Source: Pseudomonadaceae bacterium UBA836 (GTDB lineage Bacteria > Pseudomonadota > Gammaproteobacteria > Pseudomonadales > Pseudomonadaceae). Taken from it: a stretch of 31,323 nucleotides of DNA. Location: assembly GCA_002296055.1 (NCBI GenBank), contig DBHE01000204.1, positions 1 through 31,323 of the forward strand, written 5' to 3'. The position numbers and the translations under genes were made by a program. How positions within the stretch are numbered: position 1 is the stretch's first letter; every line of letters begins with the position of its first letter. A model generated the notes under the pieces. It did no database searches, was not told the origin of the DNA, and saw only the letters and a program-made list of their open reading frames with translations. Shown here one piece after another: positions 1 to 10,425 of this stretch.

Positions 1-1730
1 GGCTTCGCCGACGTTGTCCTGAATATAGGGGTAGAAGATCGGCAAATCGCCAGCCGCCAGCCAGGGATAGTCATCGGCGGCCGGCCCCGGTCCTTGCCCG
101 GTAGCCACTCCTGGGTGCCGTGGGTGCCCAAGTGGATCAGCGCATCCGTGCCGGCCCGCGTCTGCAGGAAGCGGTAGGCGGCCAGATAGCGGTGATCGGG
201 CGTGCTGTCGCTGCTGTGATAGTTGCCGGGTTCGCCGCCACGCGGCATCTGCGGCATCAGTAACAGGTGACCGAGCTGCCAGGCCGGCAGGATAAACGCC
301 GGCTCGCCATTGATTTCACGCACCGCCGGGTGCTGCCCGGGCGGGCCTTGTGCGGCCAGCGCGCTTTGCCGCTTGGCGGGCAGGCCGTCCAGCCACTGCT
401 GATACTCGACGACCGGATAGCTGACGGCCAGCCCCTCGGTCAGCAACTGCTCGGGCGTGACGCTGCCGTACAAGGCGCCGAGCAGGCGCTGGGCGTTGTC
501 GATAACCTGCTGCTCGCTGACCGGCTCACCCACCTGATACCCCTCGGCCAGCAGCGCCTGCTGGATCGAGACGATACTGCGCGGCACGTTCAGGTTGGAG
601 GCGGCCAGATTCTTTTCTCCGGCGGGGTAATTCCAGAACAGTAGGGCCAGCTGTTTGTCGCCGGCGGGCGTGTGGCGCAGGGCAACCAGCCGTTGCAGCT
701 TGGTGATCAGGGCATCGGCCTGCGCGGGCAGCAGGTCATCCACACCGTCGGTGGTGGCTGACAGCACCAGCGGATCACTCACGCCCCAGCCTTCCGGCCC
801 GGCGAGAAACACCGCCGTGGTGCGCGCGGCCACACCGCTGACCGCATCAGGCCAGTCGGCCGCCTCGCCTTCACGAAAGCGCAGGGTCTGGATCACCGGC
901 ACGTCGAGGGCTAGAAAGTCGGCGCTGCGTGCTGAGCCGTTCTGCATGTGGGTGAGGTTGACCAGCGCATCAATCGGCTGGCCGGCAAACAACGCGCTCA
1001 GGCCGCCCTCGGCGTTGCCGTCAAACCAGAACATCACGGGCTGCAGGCCAGCGGCCTCGCTGCGCTTGATCAGCTCATCCAGCTCGCGGGTCAGCATGTC
1101 GCTGACCATGCCTGAGTGAATCAGAAAGGCGATGCGGCCCTTGGCAGCGCTCTGGCGCTGATCTGCCCAGGCGAGATAGTCGGCCAGTGTGCTGAACAAC
1201 TGCGGCGCCTGCGGGTGGTAGAAGCCGGTGGCCGGCAGTGCTTCGGGTGGCGCAAACAGCTCGGGTGAGATCTCGCCGCCTTGCTGGATTGCCGTGGCCA
1301 GGGCAAAAAAGCGCGCAAAGTTGGCCTCGCCACCCGCGGCGTAGAGCGCCACCAGCGGGCCGGCCAGGCTGGGGGGCAGGTGCTCCCAGAGTGGCCGGCC
1401 ACCGCCGATGGTCAGCGTTGGCTGCGTGATGTCGAGCTGGCTGATGGCCGCGCTGACCTGTGCGCGGTCACTGGGTCGCGGCACATCCAGCACGATCAGC
1501 ATGCTGGCGCCAATGGCCTGCTGCACAGCGTCGTCGTCGGCTTGCTCGACGTTCAGGTGCTGCAGGTGCGCGTCGTTGTCTGTGGCCAGGCGCTGCAGCA
1601 GCTGAAATTTCTCGCTGGAGACAAAGTTGTTGTGCAGCACCAGCACGTGGGCGCCATGCGCCTGCACCGCCCCGGCGAGCAGCCAGAGCAGGGCGCAGAG
1701 GCTGCTACGCAGGAGAGTGCGGCCGCGCAT
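1..1730 (-). pseudogene. CobN-like metal chelatase, exported; 5' part, apparent 1-nt frameshift
   Basis: This is the N-terminal part (about 575 codons) of a CobN/magnesium-chelatase-H family protein that continues beyond the left edge. The start ATG at 1730 overlaps the TGA of the upstream receptor gene (TGATG), so the two are translationally coupled. Unlike cytoplasmic CobN of cobalamin synthesis, it begins with a clear signal peptide (MRGRTLLRSSLCALLWLLAG, then AVQA-HGAHVL). Family motifs seen are NYPAGEKN and ASNLNVPRS near 650-590, and LIHLGTHGTQEWLPGKDRG near 140-84. After that the frame breaks: the expected continuation DDYPWLAAGDLPIFYPYIQD with NVGEA is read in another frame from 75 to 1. 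A missing base in the G/C run around 80-90 explains it and could be a real mutation or a sequencing error. Pairing with a TonB receptor resembles the zinc-regulated PA1922-PA1923 pair of P. aeruginosa, which points to metallophore or zinc handling rather than B12 synthesis; that role is inferred. Confidence 0.82.
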
Positions 1731-3679
1731 CAGAAGCTGACCGTCAGGCCGGCGAAGTAGCGGCGGCCGCTATCAACGCGGTCGTACTCGTCCGGGTCAT
1801 CATTGGCCAGCCGCTCGTCACCGATGTTCTCGATGCCGGTGTGCAGGCTCAGGTTGCGGGTCACGGCGTAGTCCAGATACCAGTTGACCAGGGTGTAGCT
1901 GGGGCTATCCGGTTCAGTTGCCGAGCGGTACTGGGAGCTGTGGTACTCAGCCTGCAGGCGGGTGCCAAGCGCCGGGGTCAGATCCCAGTTGACGCTGGCG
2001 TTGGCGCGGTGGCGGGAGCGGTCAGCCAGGCGCTCGTCGGTCACTCGGTTTTCGGCGTCCAGATAGGTGTAGTTGGCGCTCAGGCTCAGTGGGTCGAGCA
2101 GGGTGATGCGAGCACTTAGCTCCAGCCCCTGCATGCGCGCCTCGGCGATGTTGTCGTACTCTAGGCAGACCCGGCCGGGCACGTCGCAGGTAGGCAGGCG
2201 GATGGTTTCGATCAGGTTGTCGACGTCGTTGCGGAATAGGGTGGCGGCGACCATCCAGCGGCCTTTGTCCAGCTCGGCGCCCAGCTCGAAGGACTGGTTG
2301 GTTTCCGGCTCCAGCTCGGGGTTGCCGCGAATGATGCCGCGCCCGCCCATGGCCGCGCGCGATTCATACTCCGGCGACAGCTGCTTCAGCGTCGGCGCCT
2401 TGAAGCCATGGCCGACACCGGCGCGCAGGGTCAGGGCATCGCTGGGGTGGAACATCAGGTAGGCGCGCGGGCTGGTCTCCCAGCCAAAGTCCTCGTGGCG
2501 GTCAAAGCGCGTGCCCAGTACCAGCTCCCACTGCTCGTTGAACCAGATTTCATCCTGAGCAAAGGCGGCGTAGTGGACCTGTTCGGCCTGGCCGTCGAAG
2601 GTAACGGTCGGGTCTTCCAGTTCTTCACGGCGGGTTTCTGCGCCCAGGGTCAGCAGGTGGTGCTCGCCCAGCGGCAGGCCGATGCGGCCATCGAGCACGG
2701 TATCGGTGAAATAGTTGGGGCCGCTGGCGTCGCCGCCATCGCTGCGATAGGCGCGGCGATCCAGCTCGGATCGATATAACCGCACCTGACTGTCGCCCCA
2801 GCCCCAGTCGCCGTTGTGCGACAGCGAGTAGCGCCGGCGGTCGATGTCGTAGTGGGTTTGGTACAGCGGGCTGGCAGTGGAGCTGCGGTCGCCGTCCTGC
2901 TCTTCGTTGCCGGCGTCCACCGACAGGTCGATGCGCTGGTTGTCCAGCGGGGTCCAGCTCAGGCCGACGTGGCCGGTGCGCGCATCCTGCTCATCCAGCT
3001 GGCTAAGGTCCGGGTTGGCGGCGTCGCGCAGGGCGTCGCGCTGGCGGAATTCGCCCCACAGGTTGAGCCCCAGTTTGCCGTCGACCAGCGGGCCGCCCAG
3101 GTAGAAACCGGTCTTGCGCTCGTCGCCGTCCAGGCTGCTGTCGGTGAAGGTGGCGTTGCTGCTGATCGAGCCCTGCCACTCATCGGTGGCGGCGCGGGTG
3201 ATCACGTTGACCACACCGCCAAGGGCTTCGGAGCCGTACAGCGAGGACATCGGCCCGCGGACGATCTCGACCCGCTCAATGGCTTCGGTCGGCACCCAGC
3301 CCAGTTCAAAGTCGGAATGGGCGATACCCGAGGCAGAAGCGTTGATGCGCTGGCCGTCGATAAGCATCAACGTGTGCTCGGAGTCCATACCGCGAATGGA
3401 CACGCCGCGGCGGCCCAGGCCCAGGTCTGACAGGTCAACGCCGACCGTGTTGCGCACCGCATCGGCCAGATCGTTCACCGGGCGCTTGCGTAGCTCTTCG
3501 CCGGCCACCACGCTGACGCTGGCGGGTGCATCGGCGGTGCTGCGCTCGGTGGTGGTGGCGGTAACCACCATGGTGGGTAGCGCGGTGGCGTTGCCGCTGG
3601 TGGTATCGGCCCAGGCGTTGCTCCCCAGCAACGCGAGCGCGAGCAGGCCGCTGTGGGCGGCTTTGTTTTGATAGGTCAT
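1730..3679 (-). CDS. TonB-dependent outer-membrane receptor, probably zinc/metallophore uptake (PA1922-like)
   Basis: The 649-residue product has a signal peptide (to about residue 24, ending NAWA-D), a TonB-box-like stretch (TMVVTAT), a plug domain (about 45-155, with VSIRGMDSEHTLMLIDGQRI and ERVEIVRGPMSSLYGSEALGG) and a 22-strand barrel ending in the aromatic SF expected for outer-membrane sorting. The ATG at 3679 has AGGA about 10 nt upstream. It is the first gene of a two-gene or longer operon; its stop overlaps the start of the CobN-like gene. A Zur-type palindrome lies about 86-98 nt upstream of the start codon. The plug resembles the CirA/BtuB-like class, so automatic annotation could call it a colicin I or B12 receptor. 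The CobN partner and the Zur-type box make zinc-related uptake more likely, but the ligand is not visible in the sequence. Confidence 0.88.
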   Translation of the reverse strand: MTYQNKAAHSGLLALALLGSNAWADTTSGNATALPTMVVTATTTERSTADAPASVSVVAGEELRKRPVNDLADAVRNTVGVDLSDLGLGRRGVSIRGMDSEHTLMLIDGQRINASASGIAHSDFELGWVPTEAIERVEIVRGPMSSLYGSEALGGVVNVITRAATDEWQGSISSNATFTDSSLDGDERKTGFYLGGPLVDGKLGLNLWGEFRQRDALRDAANPDLSQLDEQDARTGHVGLSWTPLDNQRIDLSVDAGNEEQDGDRSSTASPLYQTHYDIDRRRYSLSHNGDWGWGDSQVRLYRSELDRRAYRSDGGDASGPNYFTDTVLDGRIGLPLGEHHLLTLGAETRREELEDPTVTFDGQAEQVHYAAFAQDEIWFNEQWELVLGTRFDRHEDFGWETSPRAYLMFHPSDALTLRAGVGHGFKAPTLKQLSPEYESRAAMGGRGIIRGNPELEPETNQSFELGAELDKGRWMVAATLFRNDVDNLIETIRLPTCDVPGRVCLEYDNIAEARMQGLELSARITLLDPLSLSANYTYLDAENRVTDERLADRSRHRANASVNWDLTPALGTRLQAEYHSSQYRSATEPDSPSYTLVNWYLDYAVTRNLSLHTGIENIGDERLANDDPDEYDRVDSGRRYFAGLTVSF

Positions 3680-4026
3680 GGCGATGTTTCCTGATTGCAG
3701 ACAGTGGCGCAGGCAGCAGCGGCGGACGCGCCTGTCTGGTGTGGCAGAGGGGGTTTTATTTTTGGTTATAACATAACAAAAAAGAAAAAGGCCAGCGTCT
3801 GGTTGGGGCGAAGATCGCGGAGGCTATTGGTGGGGGCGCGGCCGCCGTCAGCGAAGCACGGTGTATTCCAGGTGCCCTGTGCGAGGGCACAGGTCTGCGG
3901 CTGCAAGGCGCGCTGTGCAGCCCGGAGTGGCTCTATTGGCGAGCGGGGTTACGCCGCAGATGCACCCTTGAGCGCTCGCCTGGCCTGGCCGGCCAGGGCG
4001 AGCGAAGTCAGTGCTTGCCTATGACG
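3680..4026. other. 347-bp intergenic region with inverted repeats
   Basis: Apart from the Zur-type promoter region, no gene is visible. Two inverted repeats occur: GTGCCCT/AGGGCAC (3872-3890, 5-nt loop) and a long imperfect hairpin with arms CGCTCGCC/GGCGAGCG (3973-4004, GC-rich centre with CCTGGCCGGCCAGG). The second lies just past the ybiT stop and could terminate ybiT transcription, but no T-run follows on the minus strand, so it is only a candidate. Confidence 0.5.
3765..3777 (-). promoter_or_regulatory. Putative Zur box upstream of the TonB receptor/CobN-like operon
   Basis: The sequence reads GTTATAACATAAC, in which GTTAT and ATAAC are perfect inverted arms around a 3-nt centre. This matches the core of gammaproteobacterial Zur operators. 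It lies inside an A/T-rich island (about 3755-3790) that contrasts with the GC-rich surroundings and is placed where the operon promoter is expected. Zur binding is inferred from the match and from the known zinc regulation of the homologous P. aeruginosa operon. Confidence 0.7.
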
Positions 4027-5616
<1,590 letters not shown>

Positions 5617-5769
5617 GGACAATCCTGGAGTTAACAGCTAAGAAGTGGGCGCGCATTGTAGCGGCTTGGCGGCGCGGGTGACAGGCACCGGCGACCGGAG
5701 GCGTTTGCCGGGCGCTGGTGGATGCAGTATGTTTGCGGGCGTTTATGGTTCTCATTCTTGGTGTGGCCT

Positions 5770-6477
5770 GTGCAGGTATTTCAAGCGCGCATATTGGCGG
5801 TAGAAGATGACCCGGTGCTGGGTGAGCACCTGCAGCAGTCGCTTGGCAGCTGCGGGCACGAGGTGGTGTTGGCTACAGACGGCCAGCAGGGCCTGGCGCA
5901 GGCTGGCAGTGGCGAGTTTGACCTGATTCTGCTGGACGTCATGCTGCCGGGCCTTGGCGGCATGGAGCTGCTCAGCCGGCTGCGCCGCATGGGCGGCACG
6001 CCGGTGCTGATGATGTCGGCCCTGGGGGATGAGGAAAGCCGGGTGACCGGCTTTGATCGCGGCGCCGATGATTACCTGCCCAAACCTTTCAGCAGCCGCG
6101 AGCTGGAGGTACGCGTCAACGCTATCTTGCGGCGTATCAGCTACGAGCGTGGTCAGGGGGTAGCCCAGCCTGCGGTGGATGACGCCGAACTGCGGTTTGA
6201 TGAAAAAGCCTCGCGGCTGCGCTATGGCGATATTTCCGTCACCTTCACGCCGACCGAGTATCGCTTGCTGGAAGTGTTGCATGCGCACGTGGGCGAGGTG
6301 CAGAGCAAAGCCTTTCTCTATCAGCAGGTGTTGCACCGCGGCTTTACTCGTCATGACCGGGTGCTGGACATGCACATCAGCAACCTGCGTCGCAAATTGA
6401 GCCAGGCCGGAGTCGATATCCTGCGCCTGGAATCGGTCTGGGGGCATGGCTATCTGCTGAGCCGGGAGCAGCCTTGA
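5770..6477 (+). CDS. OmpR-family response regulator (PfeR/PirR-like)
   Basis: This is a two-domain response regulator of about 235 residues. The receiver domain has the acidic pocket E12-D13-D14, phosphoacceptor D56 in LILLDVMLPG, S83 and the conserved K105 (LPKPF). The C-terminal winged helix (about 140-235) ends with the typical LESVWGHGYLL. The start is uncertain: GTG 5770 gives the usual short lead before RILAVEDD, while an in-frame ATG at 5722 would add 16 hydrophobic residues; neither has a good ribosome site. Its TGA overlaps the ATG of the sensor kinase gene. Gene order regulator-kinase-siderophore receptor matches pfeRSA and pirRSA of P. aeruginosa. The likely role is activation of the adjacent receptor gene, and perhaps of the 11.8-kb operon, when ferric siderophore is sensed. 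Confidence 0.9.
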   Translation: MQVFQARILAVEDDPVLGEHLQQSLGSCGHEVVLATDGQQGLAQAGSGEFDLILLDVMLPGLGGMELLSRLRRMGGTPVLMMSALGDEESRVTGFDRGADDYLPKPFSSRELEVRVNAILRRISYERGQGVAQPAVDDAELRFDEKASRLRYGDISVTFTPTEYRLLEVLHAHVGEVQSKAFLYQQVLHRGFTRHDRVLDMHISNLRRKLSQAGVDILRLESVWGHGYLLSREQP

Positions 6478-7808
6478 TGCCGGGTTATCGCTCGCTCTAC
6501 TGGCGCATGGTGTTGCTGGTTGCCGGTTTTTGTTTGTGCATGATTGCGGTGACCGACTACATGGCCCAGCGGGTGGATCGGTATCTGGCGCACCTGCCCG
6601 AATCGACCCTGAGTGAGCTGCGCGGCTATGCCGCCGATGCTGCCAGCGCGCTGGATCAGGGGATGGACGCCCTGAACGTCTGGCGAGACGAACACGCGGA
6701 CCTGTCACCCGAGATTCTGGTCGTGGTGGATAGCGCCCTGCAGGCACTGCCGGGTCAGCCGCTAAGCGAGAAACAGCGCAACATGCTGACTTTCCTGCGC
6801 AGCTATACCTCGCCGATGAGCATGCGGGGCGGCGGCCGTCAGGTGATTTACGTGCCCATGGCCGGGCGCGAAGAGTCGCTGGTACTGCGCTTACCCAAAG
6901 CCCTGACGCCCTGGGCCATGCGCCCGCTGCTCAACGCGCTGGTGCTGTATCTGATGCCGGCGCTGCTCTCCATGCTGTTCTGCGCGCTGCTGTACATGCT
7001 GTTGATCTCGCCGCTGGAGCGTTTGCGTCGGCAGGCCAACGCCATGCGTGCCAACCCGCTGGAAACCCTGCTGCCCGCCGAGCTGGCCGGGCGCCGCGAT
7101 GAAATGGGTGAGCTGGGCCGTTCGCTGGATTACCTGACTCGCCGCTTGCGCGACTCCATCGGGCAACAGCGCCAGTTGTTGCGCGATGTCTCCCATGAAC
7201 TGCGCACGCCGCTCAGCCGCCTGCGCGTGGCGGGTGAAAGCGACCTCAGCCAAAGTGAACTGCGCGAGCGACTGGAGCACGAGGTTGGCCGTATGCAGGA
7301 GTTGCTTGATGGCACTCTGGAGGTCGCTTGGCTGGATAGTCAGCCAGGTCAGTTACCCTTGGAGGCAGTCGATCTGAACGCACTTTGGGAGGTGCTGCGC
7401 GAGGACGCCTTGTTCGAGTCGGGCTGGGCCTCAAGCCGTATCCGCGCGGAGCTGCCCGCCGACTGTCGAGTGCAAGGCCACCTCAATGGCCTGAGTCAGG
7501 CGCTGGAAAATGTGCTGCGCAATGCCATCCGGCATTCGCCGCCAGACGGGCAGGTGCGTATCCGGGCGCAGCGCGAGGGCGGTAACTGGCTGATCTGCCT
7601 GTCTGATCAGGGGCCCGGGGTCGAGGAGGCTCAACTGGAGCAGATCTTCCGGCCCTTTTCGCGACTCAACAGTGCCCGGCCGGGCGACGGCGGCTTTGGC
7701 TTGGGCCTGACCATCGCCGAGCGGCAGATTCGTCTGCAGGGTGGCGATATCTGGGCGCTCAACGGTCACCCCGGCCTGCAAATCTGGATTCGGCTGGCCG
7801 CCGCGTAA
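6477..7808 (+). CDS. Sensor histidine kinase (PfeS/PirS-like)
   Basis: The 443-residue inner-membrane kinase has TM1 at about 9-28, a periplasmic sensor region of about 120 residues, TM2 at about 160-183 (LYLMPALLSMLFCALLYMLL), a HAMP segment, and a HisKA domain with the phosphorylated His240 in DVSHELRTPLSRLR. The ATPase domain has an N box (ENVLRNAIRHS), a G1 box (SDQGPGV) and a G2 box (GFGLGLTIAERQI). The ATG at 6477 overlaps the regulator's stop by one base. Length and organisation match PfeS. The pair probably reports a ferric siderophore in the periplasm, with the downstream receptor as target. All catalytic boxes are intact. Confidence 0.92.
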   Translation: MPGYRSLYWRMVLLVAGFCLCMIAVTDYMAQRVDRYLAHLPESTLSELRGYAADAASALDQGMDALNVWRDEHADLSPEILVVVDSALQALPGQPLSEKQRNMLTFLRSYTSPMSMRGGGRQVIYVPMAGREESLVLRLPKALTPWAMRPLLNALVLYLMPALLSMLFCALLYMLLISPLERLRRQANAMRANPLETLLPAELAGRRDEMGELGRSLDYLTRRLRDSIGQQRQLLRDVSHELRTPLSRLRVAGESDLSQSELRERLEHEVGRMQELLDGTLEVAWLDSQPGQLPLEAVDLNALWEVLREDALFESGWASSRIRAELPADCRVQGHLNGLSQALENVLRNAIRHSPPDGQVRIRAQREGGNWLICLSDQGPGVEEAQLEQIFRPFSRLNSARPGDGGFGLGLTIAERQIRLQGGDIWALNGHPGLQIWIRLAAA

Positions 7809-7811
7809 CCT

Positions 7812-7828
7812 ACCCGGCGCGGGTTTTG
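7812..7828 (+). terminator. Weak candidate terminator after the sensor kinase gene
   Basis: A short hairpin ACCCG-GCG-CGGGT is followed by TTTTG directly after the kinase stop codon. A further hairpin AGGCCC/GGGCCT (7896-7912) lies between it and the next promoter. The stems are short, so efficiency is doubtful. Confidence 0.35.
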
Positions 7829-7929
7829 TAAAGTCGCTTTCCCTTTCCCTTTGCACCTTTATTGCCCTGCCAGGCCGTCGCAACGCCGCTTGAATAGGCC
7901 CTCTGCGGGCCTTGCGCGCTGCCGGCAAC

Positions 7930-7982
7930 CTGTATAGTTTGTAAATGATCTTTACTCTTAAATGACAATGATTAGCATTTGT
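7930..7982 (+). promoter_or_regulatory. Receptor promoter: regulator-type inverted repeat plus Fur-like box
   Basis: The 308-bp gap 7809-8116 carries this control region. It reads CTGTATAGTTTGTAAA, then GTAAA (7941-7945), 5 nt, TTTAC (7951-7955). Thirteen bases after the start of TTTACT comes GACAATGATTAGCATTTGT (7964-7982), which I align to the Fur consensus at 13 of 19 positions. TTTACT and TAGCAT spaced by 16 nt could be the -35 and -10. The same arrangement recurs at 11822-11874. I infer activation by the adjacent response regulator through GTAAA-N5-TTTAC and repression by Fur. Confidence 0.7.
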
Positions 7983-8116
7983 CACGGATTTCAGGACCCG
8001 TCAGGGAACTATTACGCGCGCAAGCGGTCCGCGACACGCCCGGCTCCTCAGCCTAGCGGCAATCTTGTCTTTTGCCGGCCTGTCGCGATCAGCCTAATCG
8101 GAGATCAGGTAAGCGA

Positions 8117-10330
8117 ATGAAAGCATCCAGAAGCAAAATCGCATTGGCAGTCTCGTCTGCTCTGTTCGGACTTCATGGCGGTTACGCCATGGCGCAAACG
8201 GCTGCCGAGCAGCCTGCGGCAGAGAGCGAGGTGGTTGAACTCAACACCATCGTGATCACCGCAGAAGAGCAAGGCAAGCAGTCGCTGGGTGTGTCGACCA
8301 TCACCGCAGATGATCTGGCCAAGCAGCCGGTCGTCAACGACCTGTCCGAAATCATCCGCAAGCAACCGGGTGTCAACCTGACCGGCAACAGCGCTTCCGG
8401 CCAGCGTGGCAACCAGCGTCAGATCGACATCCGTGGCATGGGCCCGGAAAACGTGCTGATCCTCATCGACGGCCGCCCGGTCACCTCCCGTAACGCTGCC
8501 CGCATGGGCCGTCAGGGTGAGCGTGATACCCGCGGTGACTCCAACTGGGTACCGGCTGAGCTGGTTGAGCGCATCGAAGTTATCCGTGGCCCGGCAGCCG
8601 CCCGTTACGGTTCCGGCGCCGCCGGTGGTGTGGTCAACATCATCACTAAGAAGCAACTGTCCGAGCCCACAGCAGTGGCCAGCGTGCACTTTGACGTACC
8701 GGAAAGTGACGACGAGGGCATGACCCAGCGCGCCAACCTGACAGTGGCTGGCCCGCTGACTGACTCACTGAGCGCCCGCGCCTACGGCAACATCAACAAA
8801 ACCGATCCGGATGATCCGCAGATCAATGATGGCGAAGCCGCTGGTAGCGAAGGCGTGGTCAACAAGGACGCCGGTCTGCTGCTGAGCTGGGAGCTGAACG
8901 ATCGTCACTCCCTGGACTTCGATTTCACCTACTCCAAGCAGACCAACGAGTACGCTGGCGAGACAGGCTTTGGCGGCGGTGTGACCGAGGACGTGGGCGG
9001 TGTTTACGATCCGATTGGTGAAGAGACCCGTCGCGATATCCGTAAGGTGTTTGCCGTTACCCACCACGGTGAGTACGACTTCGGCCAATCCGAAACCTAC
9101 GTGCAGCTGGAGAGCACCGAGAACAACGCGCTCTGTGCCGGCACCTCGGGTGGTGGCGAAGGCACCCTGACCCTCTGCGCCGATACCGACGGTGATGGTA
9201 CCAACGACGATGTGGCATGGCTGGAAACCAGCTACGACGCGCTGTCTGCCAAAAGTGAGTGGGACATCTTTGGCCGCCTGTTTGGCAAAGCGACGACCTA
9301 CACCGCTGGTGTGGAATACCGTGGCGAAGAGATCGACCAGAGCATCCCGGCCAACGTGCTGACCAATGGCGCCACCCGTGACGAGTTCCAGACCGACGAC
9401 TCCAAAACCCAGGACCTCTACGGCGTCTATGTCGAGGCCAATATCCTGGCTACCGAGAAGCTGACCCTGACCCCCGGCATTCGCCAGGATCACAGCGACA
9501 AGTTTGGTTCGGCCACCTCGCCGAGCCTGAACGCGACCTACGACTTTACCGACGAGTGGTCGATGAAAGCCGGTGTGGCGCAAGCCTTCAAGGCGCCCAA
9601 CCTGTTCCAGCTGAACCCTGACTACTACTACAACACCATGGGTATGGGTTGCCCGGACGGTTTCAGTGGCCCTTGCCGTATCCGCGGCAACAACAACCTG
9701 GACGCCGAAACCTCGCTGAACAAGGAGCTGGGTTTTGCCTACAACGGTGCCTCCGGCCTGGCCTTCAGCCTGACTTACTTCCACAACGACTATAAGGACC
9801 GTATCGCCGCTGATGTGGTAGACGGCGAGGTGGATCCGTCCACCGGCGGCTCGGTGTTTGAGTGGAATAACGTGCCGGAAGCGGTGGTAGCCGGTTTTGA
9901 AGGTAACTTCTACACGCCCTTTATGGACGTCTTTGCCTTTAACACCAACTTCACCGTGATGACCGAGTCGGAAAACAAGCAGACCGGCAACCCGCTGAGC
10001 CTGGTGCCTGACTACACCATCAACGCCGGTCTGGACTGGCAGGCCCATCGTGATCTGCTGCTGACCCTGTCGGCTACCCACTACGGTGAGATCCCGACCA
10101 TTGAGACAACCCTGAGCACCAACGTTGATGCCACCGGCGACGCCCTGACCACCCGTGATCCCTACACGCTGGTCAACTTCAACGCCAAGTGGGACATTAC
10201 CCAGGCCGCGCTGATGTCGGCAGGTATAAGCAACCTGTTTAACAAGGAAATCAAGCGTACCAGCGATGGTTCCGAGACGTTCAACGAGCCGGGTCGTGCC
10301 TTCTACGTGGGGCTGACCAAGAGCTTCTGA
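8117..10330 (+). CDS. FepA-family ferric siderophore receptor (PfeA/PirA-type)
   Basis: This 737-residue TonB-dependent receptor imports catecholate-type ferric siderophores. The ATG at 8117 is chosen because it begins the signal peptide (MKASRSKIALAVSSALFG, cleavage near MAQ). A TonB-box-like NTIVITAEE is followed by a plug with RQIDIRGMGPENVLILIDGR and ERIEVIRGPAAARYGSGAAGG, highly like FepA/PfeA/PirA. The barrel carries AFKAPNLFQLNPDY and ends in TKSF. PfeA and PirA cannot be told apart here. One extracellular-loop region is odd: Cys340 and Cys354 flank a short Gly-rich stretch followed by D356-T-D-G-D-G-T-N-D-D365, which resembles a calcium-binding loop. Regulation is read from the upstream region (regulator inverted repeat plus Fur-like box), and a strong terminator follows. 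Confidence 0.93.
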   Translation: MKASRSKIALAVSSALFGLHGGYAMAQTAAEQPAAESEVVELNTIVITAEEQGKQSLGVSTITADDLAKQPVVNDLSEIIRKQPGVNLTGNSASGQRGNQRQIDIRGMGPENVLILIDGRPVTSRNAARMGRQGERDTRGDSNWVPAELVERIEVIRGPAAARYGSGAAGGVVNIITKKQLSEPTAVASVHFDVPESDDEGMTQRANLTVAGPLTDSLSARAYGNINKTDPDDPQINDGEAAGSEGVVNKDAGLLLSWELNDRHSLDFDFTYSKQTNEYAGETGFGGGVTEDVGGVYDPIGEETRRDIRKVFAVTHHGEYDFGQSETYVQLESTENNALCAGTSGGGEGTLTLCADTDGDGTNDDVAWLETSYDALSAKSEWDIFGRLFGKATTYTAGVEYRGEEIDQSIPANVLTNGATRDEFQTDDSKTQDLYGVYVEANILATEKLTLTPGIRQDHSDKFGSATSPSLNATYDFTDEWSMKAGVAQAFKAPNLFQLNPDYYYNTMGMGCPDGFSGPCRIRGNNNLDAETSLNKELGFAYNGASGLAFSLTYFHNDYKDRIAADVVDGEVDPSTGGSVFEWNNVPEAVVAGFEGNFYTPFMDVFAFNTNFTVMTESENKQTGNPLSLVPDYTINAGLDWQAHRDLLLTLSATHYGEIPTIETTLSTNVDATGDALTTRDPYTLVNFNAKWDITQAALMSAGISNLFNKEIKRTSDGSETFNEPGRAFYVGLTKSF

Positions 10331-10377
10331 TCCTGAGCTGATAGCGGCCGCGGCGCGGCCGTTTATCTGGTGTGATC

Positions 10378-10414
10378 AGCCGCCCGCTTACCCCGGGCGG
10401 CTTTTTGTTTTTTG
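10378..10414 (+). terminator. Rho-independent terminator after the siderophore receptor gene
   Basis: A perfect 9-bp stem AGCCGCCCG / CGGGCGGCT encloses a 7-nt loop and runs into TTTTTGTTTTTTG. It is the most convincing terminator in the window. The GAGGA ribosome site of the next gene begins at 10416, immediately after the T-run, so the methyltransferase gene either depends on readthrough or has a promoter overlapping this element. Confidence 0.9.
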
Positions 10415-10425
10415 TGAGGACGACC

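Noticed and set aside
1..1730. Genuine cobalamin-pathway cobN
   Set aside because: The signal peptide, the receptor partner and the Zur-type box argue for the exported CobN-like family; no other cob gene is near.
3872..3890. GTGCCCT/AGGGCAC hairpin as a terminator
   Set aside because: There is no T-run on either strand and it is distant from the ybiT stop; kept only as an inverted repeat.
8765..10081. A 438-codon minus-strand frame inside the siderophore receptor gene
   Set aside because: It is an antisense shadow; the plus-strand receptor is intact with plug and barrel motifs.
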